NCBI RefSeq assembly: GCF_000242895.2
Contig: NC_021171.1
Coordinates: 3,072,001-3,136,000 of the forward strand
DNA: 64,000 nt
Direction of reading: 5' to 3'
Origin: Bacillus sp. 1NLA3E
GTDB lineage: Bacteria; Bacillota; Bacilli; Bacillales; Cytobacillaceae
The notes beneath the pieces were generated by a model. The model worked only from the letters and a program-made list of their open reading frames with translations, made no database searches and had not been told where the DNA came from. A program made the translations under genes and the position numbers. Of this stretch, positions 42,995-53,150 are shown in pieces (positions within the stretch are counted from its first letter, which is position 1; each line of letters opens with the position of its first letter).

Positions 42995-44647
42995 CTAGTC
43001 TCCTTTTAGATTTCGTAATATTCCATTAAGAAGATTCTTTGGATTCTTTTTCAAAAATGAAGTCTCTTTAAATTCCTGATCAAACACAACATCCTCTAGC
43101 CAATGAGCATCAAACAATCCTTCTGAAATAAAGATTTCAATATCGTTAAGAGCTGAAGGGTTATATAAAATAAGATCAACTCCAAATTGATTTAACAACA
43201 AAAGCAATACCGCATCTGGCCGTGTCAATGTTCCATTCAATTGGTTATTGTAGAGAATAAGCTTAGGAACATCTTGGGAATAGTCAAATTTTTGGAGCAG
43301 CCTGATGATATTAGTTGGAACCTGCATGGATTGGGTGAACATATAGATTCTCAATTCCTCAATACTTTCATTTCCTATTGGTTTCAAAAATGGCTTAGCA
43401 CAGATGCTTCGGATCGCATTGGCGATGCCTGTTTGCAATCCAACTGGCAAGCTTTGATATTTCCAATAGTGTCCACCCATAATCTTTTGAGGCTGCAAAA
43501 GACCGTCTGACCCAAGTGCATTCCGATAATGATAACGATAGTCATGATTCACATTACTTGTAATCGGAAATTGTCGTATTAATAAACTAAATTCCAACCT
43601 TGTTAAGGCTATCAAGCGGTCCCAATACTCTTTCCTATTTTTACTGACTCCTAGGATTTTGGCGAAAACAGCTGGAATTTTTATTTCATGGTTTTTTACA
43701 TCAAAATTTGGACGAATCATGGCTGGCTCTTTTACCAGCAGAAATAATTCATCATAAGTTGTTTTGAGTGTGACAGACGAGGGAGTGTACTCCCTTAGTT
43801 GCCAAGGCTTATATAAATGAGAACCGTCATGATTTAAGATTGATTCAATTTCCTTAGAAGCGCGGTACGCTACAGTTGCCTGCCGTCTCCGCCTTTCAAC
43901 AGGAAAAGGCTCCGGTTCTTGTTTATCAGGATAATAATGGACAAAAGTAAGTTTTTTTTCCGAATCAATCATCTCAAATGGATCGACTCCATTCGGATGA
44001 AACATAATTAAATCATTCCCTATTCGATATAGAAAATAAAGGAAATATTGATGGCTTTTTTTGAAGTTCCCATACCATAAAAATTTAGGCAATTCACTTT
44101 CCGGATTTGCCGACTTTAGTAAAGGACCAAGGTGATTAAAAGACCATTTAATGACATCCACTAATATTCGCTGTAATTGTGGATTTTTTAGTCCGTCCTG
44201 TTCAACCTTCGAAAATAATTCGAGCATCTCTTTAAATGAACTTCGGATTTTCCTAAATACAGCAGGATTTTGATGCTTTATCAATAACTGTTCACCATCA
44301 AGAAAAGCAATAAATCGATTAATAGAAAGATTTTGGTCGCGATGATAATTCAAGACTTTTTGGATTGCTTGAAAGTGCTGATTAGGAATGTTTTTGTTTA
44401 AATTCCCATCGCATAACAAGTGAATTTCCGGAGTGCTACTATGTACGTATTCAAATAATTGGTTGTAATATTCATCTTGGTCAAATGGTATTCCTAAAAA
44501 TCTGGCTACCACCTGTCCAATATGGAGTTCAGGTCCTTCTAACTGAAAGAACTGGCGTCCTGATAAGGTTTCTTGAAGCGTTTTAAACCAATTTTCATAA
44601 GATAAAGGTAAGGTATGAATTTCCAATTGACTATATGACGGGTTCAT
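42995..44647 (-). CDS. YceG family protein of the Ter operon
   Basis: A 550-residue protein of the YceG family, found with TelA and TerD. It has an NAD-like or nucleotide-binding-looking LLCDGNLN region but no catalytic motif that I can identify with confidence. It is the first gene of the yceG-telA-terD operon. Identification rests on overall similarity and gene order. Confidence 0.78.
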   Translation of the reverse strand: MNPSYSQLEIHTLPLSYENWFKTLQETLSGRQFFQLEGPELHIGQVVARFLGIPFDQDEYYNQLFEYVHSSTPEIHLLCDGNLNKNIPNQHFQAIQKVLNYHRDQNLSINRFIAFLDGEQLLIKHQNPAVFRKIRSSFKEMLELFSKVEQDGLKNPQLQRILVDVIKWSFNHLGPLLKSANPESELPKFLWYGNFKKSHQYFLYFLYRIGNDLIMFHPNGVDPFEMIDSEKKLTFVHYYPDKQEPEPFPVERRRRQATVAYRASKEIESILNHDGSHLYKPWQLREYTPSSVTLKTTYDELFLLVKEPAMIRPNFDVKNHEIKIPAVFAKILGVSKNRKEYWDRLIALTRLEFSLLIRQFPITSNVNHDYRYHYRNALGSDGLLQPQKIMGGHYWKYQSLPVGLQTGIANAIRSICAKPFLKPIGNESIEELRIYMFTQSMQVPTNIIRLLQKFDYSQDVPKLILYNNQLNGTLTRPDAVLLLLLNQFGVDLILYNPSALNDIEIFISEGLFDAHWLEDVVFDQEFKETSFLKKNPKNLLNGILRNLKGD

Positions 44648-44848
44648 GTAAAATCACTTCCCTTTGTGTGCGAAAAGCGTATAAGTAATGTTGGTTACCT
44701 CTCCATCATATCACAGCCAATCATGAAAAATCGCTCTTTTATTACATACGTCTTTAAACAAATATGGTTTCAATTTTCTTACTAGATGTTTCACCATACA
44801 TATAAAATACGCATATATTTGAGTACAGAGTGTTAAGAAGGTGAAAAA

Positions 44849-45097
44849 ATGAGATTTCTTTATAACAGACCCGACCCACATCAATTATCTGAGGAACTGG
44901 CGATGGTACAAGATATCATGTTATCTAGTACATTTGTCTTGCTTGATTTAGTTTTCTTTTCATTTCTATTTACAGTTTTACTTTCACCAGTATTAAAGAC
45001 CTTAAGTCTTTCTATATTGTTTTTTATCAGTATTTACATTTTTCATGCTGGCTTGTTTTTCTTACTAAAAAGATGGTTTGAGCACCGAAATAGTTAA
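44849..45097 (+). CDS. Small two-helix membrane protein
   Basis: An 82-residue protein with two predicted transmembrane helices (residues about 26-48 and 52-72) and a charged C-terminal RWFEHRNS. I do not recognise it. AGAAGGTG precedes ATG 44849. Its 3' end overlaps the convergent HAD phosphatase gene by four bases. It interrupts the otherwise minus-strand Ter cluster. Confidence 0.55.
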   Translation: MRFLYNRPDPHQLSEELAMVQDIMLSSTFVLLDLVFFSFLFTVLLSPVLKTLSLSILFFISIYIFHAGLFFLLKRWFEHRNS

Positions 45098-45894
45098 GAT
45101 GAAGTGGGGAGGATGTTTCTGACACTTGCAAGGATTTCCTCTCCCGCTTTGACTCCATAACTTTTAGTTATTTGGTATCCGTCATGGATAAGTCCATTTG
45201 CCACTATTTCTCCATGCCTAGGAACATAACCAACATCACATAATTTTAAAAAGTCTTCATCCAACCGCGAATCACCCGCTCCAATGATTGTTTTTATCCC
45301 TTCCCTTTCCTTTATATATTTGATTGCTTCTCCTTTACATACTGGAGTTGGCACAAAATACAACCTTCTCCCTTGTTGAGAAAATCTCCACCCTATTGCT
45401 GTTATTAGTGGATGGATCTTTTCCAAATCGAGGATGTCTTGAGGACGACTTAAAATATAATAAAAGAAAAGATCATCTACAATCCTTTCTTTCCCCTCTA
45501 AAACGATATGATGACTTGATAATACATATTTAAGTTCTTGTACCGATGCTACTTCTTTTTTCAGCCTTCTTAAAATGGTTTCTTCCCACTGTTTATCCAA
45601 CTTTCCTTTGTAAAAAAGGTGAGCACCATTTGCTGTAACTGCATATAAATGCGGGATGTCTCCCAAAAGTGACAAACGGTTAAATTGCTCATTGGATCTG
45701 GTTGTGATAGGAACAAACAATGTCCTTGTAGCAATGTCCCACAACAGCTCGCAAGCTTGAAATGTCATAAAGGAAAGCGCTTTATTTCCCTTGATCTCAA
45801 CCTGTTTTAGATCTGAAATATCACCTGAAAATTCTTGAACAGCTCTCTTGGAATAAATCAAAGTACGGTCCAAATCTGATGCAAACATCATCAT
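45094..45894 (-). CDS. HAD family phosphatase of the Ter module
   Basis: A 266-residue haloacid-dehalogenase phosphatase of the Cof/sucrose-phosphatase class. The nucleophile motif ASDLDRTL is at residues 5-12 and the metal motif GAGDSRLDEDF near 210. It overlaps the preceding gene by four bases (ATGA). HAD phosphatases recur in Ter-associated biosynthetic modules with PRTases and a TIM-barrel lyase; the substrate is not known. Confidence 0.85.
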   Translation of the reverse strand: MMMFASDLDRTLIYSKRAVQEFSGDISDLKQVEIKGNKALSFMTFQACELLWDIATRTLFVPITTRSNEQFNRLSLLGDIPHLYAVTANGAHLFYKGKLDKQWEETILRRLKKEVASVQELKYVLSSHHIVLEGKERIVDDLFFYYILSRPQDILDLEKIHPLITAIGWRFSQQGRRLYFVPTPVCKGEAIKYIKEREGIKTIIGAGDSRLDEDFLKLCDVGYVPRHGEIVANGLIHDGYQITKSYGVKAGEEILASVRNILPTSS

Positions 45895-47012
45895 TTTTTC
45901 TCAGCCACCATTTTTTTAATCAATCCACAACAGCTGTATTTCATTTCTGGATAAAAAATCACTTCCACATTTTTTTCTTTTGCAAGCATAAGGATATGGG
46001 CAACATCGGGACTAGTTTTATCCCGAATAAGAATTCTCCATGGTACCCTGCGCAGCAACACTCTTGTCGTTTCTCCGACACCAGGTTTCACTAGATTAAT
46101 ATGGTCGATTTGAAAGCGAGCTTGAATTTCTTTAACATCACTTAATCCTTGGAAATCAGCTACATTATTTTCCTTAAGCTTTATTTTGGCAATCTCACTA
46201 GCGTGCTTTGAAACCTCCAAAAAATTCTTAGCCACAAAATGAATAAAAGTATTTGAAACATCTTCATGCATGAATTCTCGATAAAACTTTGCTCCGTGAA
46301 AATCATCTGGACCAATCAATGCATCATTTAAAACGGTGCGACTTATTAGCCCACTAACCGTTGAATTTAAACAGGCGTTTGGAATTAAATAATCCTCTCT
46401 CGTCCCATATAGGTTGGTGCAATTCCCGGGATCCGCTACAACTGCCAAAGTGTCATCAAGCTTTATATTTGTTCTTTCAAAGAAACGTTGACAGGAAGTT
46501 GTTAATTCGATTGATATCGCGCCTTTACCAGTCCACCCATCGACAAACTGAATTTTCATTCCTGGGTGCGTTTGAACAATATGCTGAAGCGCCAAATCAT
46601 CCACTCCTCGTCCCCTGATAATAGAGATACTATAATGAGGAAGCGAGACTTGATAACGTTGTAATAAATATCGCTTAATCAAAATTCCAATGGGGGTTCC
46701 AGCTCGAGCTAACGATACAAGCACGGTTTCCTTACCCTTAATGTGAAAAATTTGCTCAGCTACCACGGCAATATCCAAAGCCAATTTTTGTTGCGATTTT
46801 TCAAGTGCTGACCAAAACAAATCCATATAGGACTTAGGAGGCAAAGTTTCAATCGGTAAGGTTTCACTATAATGCTGACCTAATTGGATTTGGTTTTCCC
46901 TTTCATTGGTAGGACCTTCTAGCCTAATTCCACTTAAATCCTTTAGTAAAAAAAGGACATCTTCTTCCTGATACGTACCGATTTTATCCGGTTTCTTCAT
47001 TATCTTTCTCAC
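45891..47012 (-). CDS. StiP / PRTase-like protein of the Ter module
   Basis: A 373-residue protein of the family annotated as StiP (stress induced), considered a divergent phosphoribosyltransferase. The motif FVDGWTGKGAI near residue 172 resembles a PRPP-binding loop, and SLARAGTPIGILIKR is the preceding PRTase strand. Start GTG 47012 follows GAGGGGAGTGA. It sits between a second PRTase and the HAD phosphatase in an overlapping four-gene operon. Confidence 0.78.
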   Translation of the reverse strand: MRKIMKKPDKIGTYQEEDVLFLLKDLSGIRLEGPTNERENQIQLGQHYSETLPIETLPPKSYMDLFWSALEKSQQKLALDIAVVAEQIFHIKGKETVLVSLARAGTPIGILIKRYLLQRYQVSLPHYSISIIRGRGVDDLALQHIVQTHPGMKIQFVDGWTGKGAISIELTTSCQRFFERTNIKLDDTLAVVADPGNCTNLYGTREDYLIPNACLNSTVSGLISRTVLNDALIGPDDFHGAKFYREFMHEDVSNTFIHFVAKNFLEVSKHASEIAKIKLKENNVADFQGLSDVKEIQARFQIDHINLVKPGVGETTRVLLRRVPWRILIRDKTSPDVAHILMLAKEKNVEVIFYPEMKYSCCGLIKKMVAEKK

Positions 47013-47018
47013 GACATA

Positions 47019-48374
47019 TCACTCCCCTCTACCACTGAAGAAAATGATCTTGATATCGGTTATTCCCGTTTTTTCTAGCGCTGAAAGTAATGGCTGAAGA
47101 TTTTCACTTGAAACTTCTCTTTCAAAAAATAAATACAAATCATCATAGGCTTGGGGTGGGATGTTATAGACATAGTTTGTTAATTGTAAATTTTCAGGGT
47201 TAGCAAACTCTACCTTCCAATTGACTCCATACTCTGGGTCACTTTCAGCAAAGATTGGACTTCTTGTTGTAGATTGATAGGAAACTCCATTTCCCATTAA
47301 GGTAGCCAGTTTCATTGGAAGATACATAAACTCCCCAGTACCTAAGCAAAGAGTTTTTCCCCCTGTTCGCTGTGCTTTTAAAAAACTTGCCAACATTTGT
47401 AACCATTCATCAATCTTTTGATTATCTTTAGAATGGAGTCCGAACCTACCTGTTTCATATAAATATGGGTATGGAATGTCTGAAGCAACATCGACAGGTA
47501 TGGTTGAAAATGGTGACGGGTATTTTTTATAAATTGGAACCACCGTCAGTGTTTGTTTAGTACGGGTTTCAAAATAGGTTGCTTCATTAGTGTTATCTAG
47601 CAGTAAGTCCCCCGACACCTTTATCCTTCCTTTTAATAAGCTAACACAATGGATTGTTATCCCAAGCTCTGCTTCAAGAGAGGCAAATGCTTTGCGATGC
47701 TCGATTGTTCGCCAATCCAATATTGAAACGACCGTATAGGTTTTGCGGGGAAATTTCAAATGTAAAGAGCGAATGATATTGATTGCCGTTTTCCCTGTCG
47801 TTAATTCATCATCTACCAGAATGATCTCTCTATTATTTTGTAATAAAAGGTTATCCACATAGCAGCGATGCGAAGTGGCATGGGAGTGTTCTTCTTCAAA
47901 AGAAATCACTGGAGTGAGTGATAACATTTCTTCCCTGGTTGTATGAAAAAAGTCCGCACTTTTGAAGCATTCATAAAAAGAATGCCCAAGACCTGTTGCT
48001 GTTTCTGCAAATCCAATGATTATTGGGTTTGTATGCTCAGAAATAAAAGGGCTCCGAAATGATGGTGGAACTTCAGCTGACAAAGCATCTTTCAACATCA
48101 TATCAAGGCCCAAGTTCTCCCCCTTGACGACTTTGGCGTATCGATCAGCGAGAATCGCACCTACCACTAAACCCTTTACTGGATTAATCGGGATGTGCTT
48201 TCCTAGTAATTTGCTAACAAACAGGAAAGACCGTTTTTTATTGATTCGACCTGCCATCAAGAAAAGTTGTGATATTGGCAACTGATAAGGGTTTGATTCG
48301 ATCTCCACTTCAACCTGTAATCCATTAAATAAATACTTCCTGTTTGAGCAAGTCAAGGTATGTATATTGTTCAT
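47019..48374 (-). CDS. Phosphoribosyltransferase with TRSP domain
   Basis: A 451-residue Ter-associated PRTase. The PRPP loop IILVDDELTTGKTA lies near residues 185-198. The C-terminal TRSP domain carries its name motif in STTRSPIFAESD near residue 388. It overlaps the upstream lyase gene by 50 bases, an unusually long overlap that could mean a later start. Members are thought to act with the StiP protein and lyase in making a nucleoside-like compound; that is family-level inference. Confidence 0.85.
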   Translation of the reverse strand: MNNIHTLTCSNRKYLFNGLQVEVEIESNPYQLPISQLFLMAGRINKKRSFLFVSKLLGKHIPINPVKGLVVGAILADRYAKVVKGENLGLDMMLKDALSAEVPPSFRSPFISEHTNPIIIGFAETATGLGHSFYECFKSADFFHTTREEMLSLTPVISFEEEHSHATSHRCYVDNLLLQNNREIILVDDELTTGKTAINIIRSLHLKFPRKTYTVVSILDWRTIEHRKAFASLEAELGITIHCVSLLKGRIKVSGDLLLDNTNEATYFETRTKQTLTVVPIYKKYPSPFSTIPVDVASDIPYPYLYETGRFGLHSKDNQKIDEWLQMLASFLKAQRTGGKTLCLGTGEFMYLPMKLATLMGNGVSYQSTTRSPIFAESDPEYGVNWKVEFANPENLQLTNYVYNIPPQAYDDLYLFFEREVSSENLQPLLSALEKTGITDIKIIFFSGRGE

Positions 48375-49512
48375 GAAGCACCCCGTATATTTGAGATTTC
48401 AGTAGAACTTTTTGAGCCCAATAATAATGGGGCTTAACCTCATTCATCTTATTGGCAAACTGACTCTTCATAACGCCAACTGACCCATTTGCCTCTGCAA
48501 TAATATTTCTAGCATCCGCAAACTCTTCATAGGTAATCACGTTTAACGCTTGTACGGGAATAATATGACTTGGATGAATAATTGTTTTCCCTGTCAATCC
48601 ATTTGTAATGTCCATAACAATTTCCCTTAAAAACCCATCCATATAATGATCTATAAGTTCGGTCCTGAATTTTAACCCTTCATTCCCAAATTTCTCTCTA
48701 AAAGGAGTTTGGCGAAGTTGAGGTTTCAACAGCCTTTCTTTCCCAGAAAAATATTCCCACACTGGTCCAGAAACTACATAAGGATTATCACTTCTTAGAA
48801 AGATATTAATGATATCCGTAAGACAATCCCGAATGACAGCAATATCATAGACGGTTGTGTCTGGGTTACGGCGAATTCCATAAAGCCCACAAAAGTCAGT
48901 TGCACCAATCCGAACATTTAAGATTTGTTCTTGATACTGTTCGGTCACCTCTTTTATGCTGAGCAATTCAGACAATCTTGTCTCTTTATTCATGACTTGT
49001 TTCGTTTCAAGGATTGGCATAGCATACAGAGGGTTAACCTTCGTGCTTATTGATTTTATATCTGCAAGAATAGCCCTTCCCGTCTCAGGAGAAAATTTTG
49101 GAATGACAAATCCTGTTAGGAGATTAATGGAACTTTTCAAACGATCCACAAGCCGCATCAATTGATCACGGTCTCTTATTCTAATAAAAATTAACGGAAG
49201 CTCCCTTTCATTGATATATTCCGCTTGTACCCCTTTTTGCAAAGCAAACAATTCTTCTACGAGGAGATTTTCTGCTACATGAACCTCTGTATCGCCGATG
49301 GAGTCCTCTAAACAAATCACCATGGATGAAAGTCCAATATGTTTTTTTGCGATTATATTTTGTGAGATGTTTGGCATAGTTGCTGGCATATATAAAGTTG
49401 CTCCAAGCGCATAGGCTAGCAAACTCCGATCAGAACGCTTATCAAAAGGGATTGGTTTTTGATAAAAAAGTTCATCAAGATCATTTGAATAAAGATAAGA
49501 AAATAACTGCAT
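48325..49512 (-). CDS. TIM-barrel C-C bond lyase, HpcH/HpaI-like (Ter module)
   Basis: A 395-residue protein related to citrate lyase beta/HpcH aldolases. The metal-site segment ICLEDSIGD and the later FVIPKFSPETG agree with the fold. It is the first gene of the four-gene module (lyase, PRTase-TRSP, StiP, HAD). AAGGAG precedes ATG 49512, and a terminator separates it from terC upstream. Confidence 0.85.
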   Translation of the reverse strand: MQLFSYLYSNDLDELFYQKPIPFDKRSDRSLLAYALGATLYMPATMPNISQNIIAKKHIGLSSMVICLEDSIGDTEVHVAENLLVEELFALQKGVQAEYINERELPLIFIRIRDRDQLMRLVDRLKSSINLLTGFVIPKFSPETGRAILADIKSISTKVNPLYAMPILETKQVMNKETRLSELLSIKEVTEQYQEQILNVRIGATDFCGLYGIRRNPDTTVYDIAVIRDCLTDIINIFLRSDNPYVVSGPVWEYFSGKERLLKPQLRQTPFREKFGNEGLKFRTELIDHYMDGFLREIVMDITNGLTGKTIIHPSHIIPVQALNVITYEEFADARNIIAEANGSVGVMKSQFANKMNEVKPHYYWAQKVLLKSQIYGVLHEQYTYLDLLKQEVFI

Positions 49513-49544
49513 ATTGAGCTTCTCTCCTTGTGCATTTGTAAAAA

Positions 49545-49576
49545 GAAAGGGAGCAGACTCTCGTCAGATCCCTTTT
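49545..49576 (-). terminator. Terminator between terC and the lyase gene
   Basis: AAGGGA..GAC and GTC..TCCCTT pair, followed on the minus strand by TTTCTTTTT. The enzymatic module may thus have its own promoter or depend on read-through. Confidence 0.6.
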
Positions 49577-49598
49577 ATTCCAATATTAAAAATCAAGG

Positions 49599-50357
49599 TT
49601 ACTGTTGATTGCCTTCTTTCTTTTTTTTCAAAAAATGAATCACAAAAGTTGCTCCAAAAGTCAATAACAGAATAATAAAGAAATAAATGTGGTGTAATTC
49701 ATACCCAAATACACCAGCAAACATTTTAGTTGCAATAATAAGGATGAGAATATAAGCGGTAGTCTCAAGCTCTGGAACAAGATCGATGAGCTTTAAAAAT
49801 ACACCTGCAACCCCCCGCATCATTAAAACCCCAATCATTCCACCGAGGAGAAGCACCCACACAGCTTGGCTTACCCCAAATGCCGCTAATACGCTGTCAA
49901 CTGAAAATGCAATGTCCATTAATTCAACAGCGGCCACGGTTCCCCAAAAAGTGCCAAACAGGCGCATCATTAAACCATTTTGATTTAAACCTTCTACTTC
50001 GTCCTCAACATGCATTCCTTTGTTTTTATCAATAAAATACTTTATTGATAACCACGCTAAGTAACCAGCTCCGAGGATTTTCACCCACCATAGTTTGATT
50101 AAAAACACACCAGCTCCGATTGCAATAAACCGAAACGTATATGCCCCAAGTAATCCGTAAAATAACGCCTTTTTACGTTTTTCGACAGGTAGGTGCTTAA
50201 CCATTACGGCGAGCACCAAAGCGTTATCAGCTGATAAAAGCCCCTCTAAAATGACCAGTGTACCAATTAACCCCCAGCTTACGGGATCAGTTAATACCTT
50301 AATCCACATATCGAGTTCAAAAAACTGGGCGTATGTATCCAACATTCCTTGCATCAT
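49599..50357 (-). CDS. TerC family membrane protein
   Basis: A 252-residue integral-membrane TerC protein. The conserved acidic intramembrane motifs EGLLSADNALVLA (near residue 39) and ELMDIAFSVDSVLAAFG (near residue 145) are intact, with about seven helices. TerC proteins are implicated in manganese export and metalation of exported enzymes. It follows terD by 91 bases, as yceF follows yceE in B. subtilis. Confidence 0.92.
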   Translation of the reverse strand: MMQGMLDTYAQFFELDMWIKVLTDPVSWGLIGTLVILEGLLSADNALVLAVMVKHLPVEKRKKALFYGLLGAYTFRFIAIGAGVFLIKLWWVKILGAGYLAWLSIKYFIDKNKGMHVEDEVEGLNQNGLMMRLFGTFWGTVAAVELMDIAFSVDSVLAAFGVSQAVWVLLLGGMIGVLMMRGVAGVFLKLIDLVPELETTAYILILIIATKMFAGVFGYELHHIYFFIILLLTFGATFVIHFLKKKKEGNQQ

Positions 50358-50400
50358 ATCTAATGTTCCTCCTAGTAATCCTAACAGTAGCGTATAGAAA

Positions 50401-50419
50401 GACTCGGCTAGGCCGAGTC
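50401..50419 (-). other. Perfect hairpin between terD and terC
   Basis: GACTCGGC and GCCGAGTC pair around TAG. Only TTTC follows on the minus strand, so it is a weak terminator or processing site. Confidence 0.5.
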
Positions 50420-50448
50420 TCGATAAAACGCTAACTTAACTTAATTTA

Positions 50449-51030
50449 TTAACCAACTTGTAAACCAAAATCTGTAGCTAATGCAGCTAAGCCACCTTGA
50501 TAGCCACTTCCAATTGCGCTAAATTTCCATTCTCCATTATGCCGATACAGTTCCCCAACAACTAACGCTGTTTCAATCGAGAAATCCTCACCAAGATCAA
50601 AACGGATTAATTCTTGATTAGAAGCAGGATTGAAGATTCTAACGTATGCATTAGAAACTTGACCGAAGTTTTGATTGCGTGCTTCTGCATCATGGATGGT
50701 TATTGTAAAAGTAATCCGATGAATATTGGCTGGAACATTTGTTAAATTGATCTCAACCGCTTCATCATCACCATCTCCGGCTCCTGTGCGGTTATCTCCA
50801 GTATGTACAACTGAGCCATTTCCACCTTTTGTATTATTATAAAATACAAAGTCGTTTTCTGATGGAACCTTCCCATTTTCACCTAGTAAAAAAACAGAAG
50901 AATCGAGGTCAAAATCTTTTCCTCCATCGTATTTATTGGTATCCCAGCCAAGACCAACTACTACATTTGTTAATCCAGGATTGGTTTTTGTTAAATCCAC
51001 TTTTTGACCTTTTGAAAGACTGATTGCCAT
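50449..51030 (-). CDS. TerD family stress protein
   Basis: A 193-residue canonical TerD protein: [13 protein letters not shown] start, the calcium-site loop [11 protein letters not shown] near residue 40 and [12 protein letters not shown] near 80. GGAGG precedes ATG 51030. It is the first Ter gene next to ypjP and forms a pair with terC. Confidence 0.92.
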   Translation of the reverse strand: MAISLSKGQKVDLTKTNPGLTNVVVGLGWDTNKYDGGKDFDLDSSVFLLGENGKVPSENDFVFYNNTKGGNGSVVHTGDNRTGAGDGDDEAVEINLTNVPANIHRITFTITIHDAEARNQNFGQVSNAYVRIFNPASNQELIRFDLGEDFSIETALVVGELYRHNGEWKFSAIGSGYQGGLAALATDFGLQVG

Positions 51031-51125
51031 ATTATTACCTCCATTTTCTTATCAATATCCTATTTACGCATATTTGCATAAAAAGTTTCAAAAACAAAAA
51101 AATATTTATATTCCTGTTATACAGG

Positions 51126-51728
51126 TTAACTCATCCAATTAGGCGGTGTATTTTTCGCCCAATAAATTTCTCCTAAATCATGATGGGATTGATACTTATC
51201 ATGATAGGTATGATAGTGAAAATTAAACACAAATCCTTGTTGTGGTGGGTGATCCCGTCTAACATGAAATCGGATTACATCAGTCCCTGTTTTTTGATCT
51301 TTAATATGAAAGATTTTCTCTGATTTTCCTTTTCCAGGTTCCTCGGTTATCGCCAAATAGGCTAGGTCTTCTTCAGGATATTGATCTGCTACTAAGCTAA
51401 TCGCTTTTTCAACCTTTGGTAAGATTGCCCCGCGGAATTCGTCTTCAATTTGCGGTTTTATTTTTTGACCAAATTTTACAAACGATTGCTCCTCCGCTTC
51501 CTGCATTAATAATTCTACCCATTTTTGTTTATTTGTCTGCAGATTTTCTTCTCGTTCTACTATTGTTTGCTCAATCGGAATTTCAGCAGTCGTTTCTTTA
51601 AAGGTATCTCGTTCTAACGTTTTATCTCCAGCAACCTTATCAAACAAAAGCGTCTGTGGAGGAGTAACGAGTCCAAACGTTAATACCGTAATTAAAACAA
51701 CTATCGACTTTTTAAGCCATTTTGGCAT
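51126..51728 (-). CDS. ypjP: YpjP family protein
   Basis: A 200-residue secreted or anchored protein with an N-terminal signal-like helix (residues 5-24) and the family's His/Tyr-rich end (HVRRDHPPQQGFVFNFHYHTYHD). In B. subtilis ypjP adjoins thyB; here the Ter cluster separates them. AAAGGAGTGAT precedes ATG 51728. It lies seven bases after the aminotransferase gene. Confidence 0.85.
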   Translation of the reverse strand: MPKWLKKSIVVLITVLTFGLVTPPQTLLFDKVAGDKTLERDTFKETTAEIPIEQTIVEREENLQTNKQKWVELLMQEAEEQSFVKFGQKIKPQIEDEFRGAILPKVEKAISLVADQYPEEDLAYLAITEEPGKGKSEKIFHIKDQKTGTDVIRFHVRRDHPPQQGFVFNFHYHTYHDKYQSHHDLGEIYWAKNTPPNWMS

Positions 51729-51735
51729 GAACTAA

Positions 51736-52926
51736 TCACTCCTTTCTTAACGAATAAGGTGAGGAAAAAATACCGCTTTTATCAAAATTATCTAAAGCAC
51801 GAACGATTTCATCTTCTGGTTGAACAAGGGCAATTCGGACATACCCTTCCCCCCAAGTTCCAAAGGCTATTCCAGGTGTCACAACAACATTTGCCTTCTT
51901 AATTAATTGTTTCGTAAAATGAGTCGAGGTAAACCCGTCAGGAATTTTCGCCCAAATAAACATTGAAGCTTGTGGGCGATCAATTTCCCAGCCAAGTTGT
52001 TTACACCCATCTACTAACAAATCTCGGCGTTGCTTATAAATCATCCTGTTTTGAGCTAAATATTCTGATTGGTCTGTTAAAGCCCGACAAGCAGCCTCTT
52101 GGATAGGTGAAAAAACTCCATAATCAAGATTCGTCTTAAACTGGGATAGCCATTCGATAATTTTCTGATTTCCAACTGCATAGGCAATTCTGCTTCCTGC
52201 CATACAAAAGCTTTTCGAGAGGGAATTCATTTCAATCCCTACATCTTTTGCCCCTTCTACCGATAAAAAACTAATCGGTCTTTCCTCAAAATATAGCTCT
52301 GAATAGGCAAAATCATGAAGGACTACGATTTGATTTTTTTTGGCAAAAGCTACGACCTGTTGAAAAAACTCTCTGGTGGCCATTGCTGGAACTGGATTAC
52401 CAGGGAAATTTAATATCATTAATTTTGTTTTGTTTAGTACCTCTTGTGGGATTTTGGCCAAATCAGGTAAAAATTGATTTTCTACCAAAAGTGGCATTGG
52501 ATAAATATTTGCTCCAGCCATCGTTGCTCCAGTAATATAGGCTGGATACCCAGGGTCAGGTACGAGTATGTAATCACCAGGATTGCATAAAACCATTGGC
52601 AAATGAACCAACCCATCTTGCGAACCCATTAGCAGTAATACTTCGTTTTCAGGATTTACATACACCGAGGAATTCCGATTATAATAGATTGCCACCGCTT
52701 GGTAGAAATCCTTTGTTCCTGTTAATGTATATCCGAAAGCATCATCATTTTTAACTGAATCTAGTAGTTTCTGTCTAACAAAGGAAGGTGGCTGCATATC
52801 TGGACTCCCAATGCTTAAATCAATGACATGATTACCCTCAGAAAGCTGTGATTTTTTTAACTGAGTTAGCTCAGCAAAAATACTTTGCTGAAAAGCATTC
52901 ATCCGTTCTGCGGCAATGATGTTCAT
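51736..52926 (-). CDS. Class I/II PLP aminotransferase
   Basis: A 396-residue fold-type I aminotransferase of the LL-diaminopimelate/alanine aminotransferase-like group. The PLP lysine is in NSLSKSFCMAGSRI near residue 236 and the NFPGNPVPA substrate loop near 175. ATG 52926 is chosen by GGAGG spacing. It heads an operon with ypjP. The amino donor cannot be read from sequence. Confidence 0.87.
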   Translation of the reverse strand: MNIIAAERMNAFQQSIFAELTQLKKSQLSEGNHVIDLSIGSPDMQPPSFVRQKLLDSVKNDDAFGYTLTGTKDFYQAVAIYYNRNSSVYVNPENEVLLLMGSQDGLVHLPMVLCNPGDYILVPDPGYPAYITGATMAGANIYPMPLLVENQFLPDLAKIPQEVLNKTKLMILNFPGNPVPAMATREFFQQVVAFAKKNQIVVLHDFAYSELYFEERPISFLSVEGAKDVGIEMNSLSKSFCMAGSRIAYAVGNQKIIEWLSQFKTNLDYGVFSPIQEAACRALTDQSEYLAQNRMIYKQRRDLLVDGCKQLGWEIDRPQASMFIWAKIPDGFTSTHFTKQLIKKANVVVTPGIAFGTWGEGYVRIALVQPEDEIVRALDNFDKSGIFSSPYSLRKE

Positions 52927-53150
52927 TTCCAATCCTCCAAAATAGGTTAAACCTTGTATTATTACGGTATATTATACTCCTTTTAACATACAATGAAAAA
53001 GATTTCCTTTAAACCTATGGGCTTATTTTCCGAAAAGTTTGACCAAAAGGAAAACAAACTAGAACTCTTTCACTTCGACCTTTTTCCCTATGATGCCCAA
53101 AATTCAAGAGTCTCGGGAAAATTGGGATTTAAAAACCGTACTTAATTATA

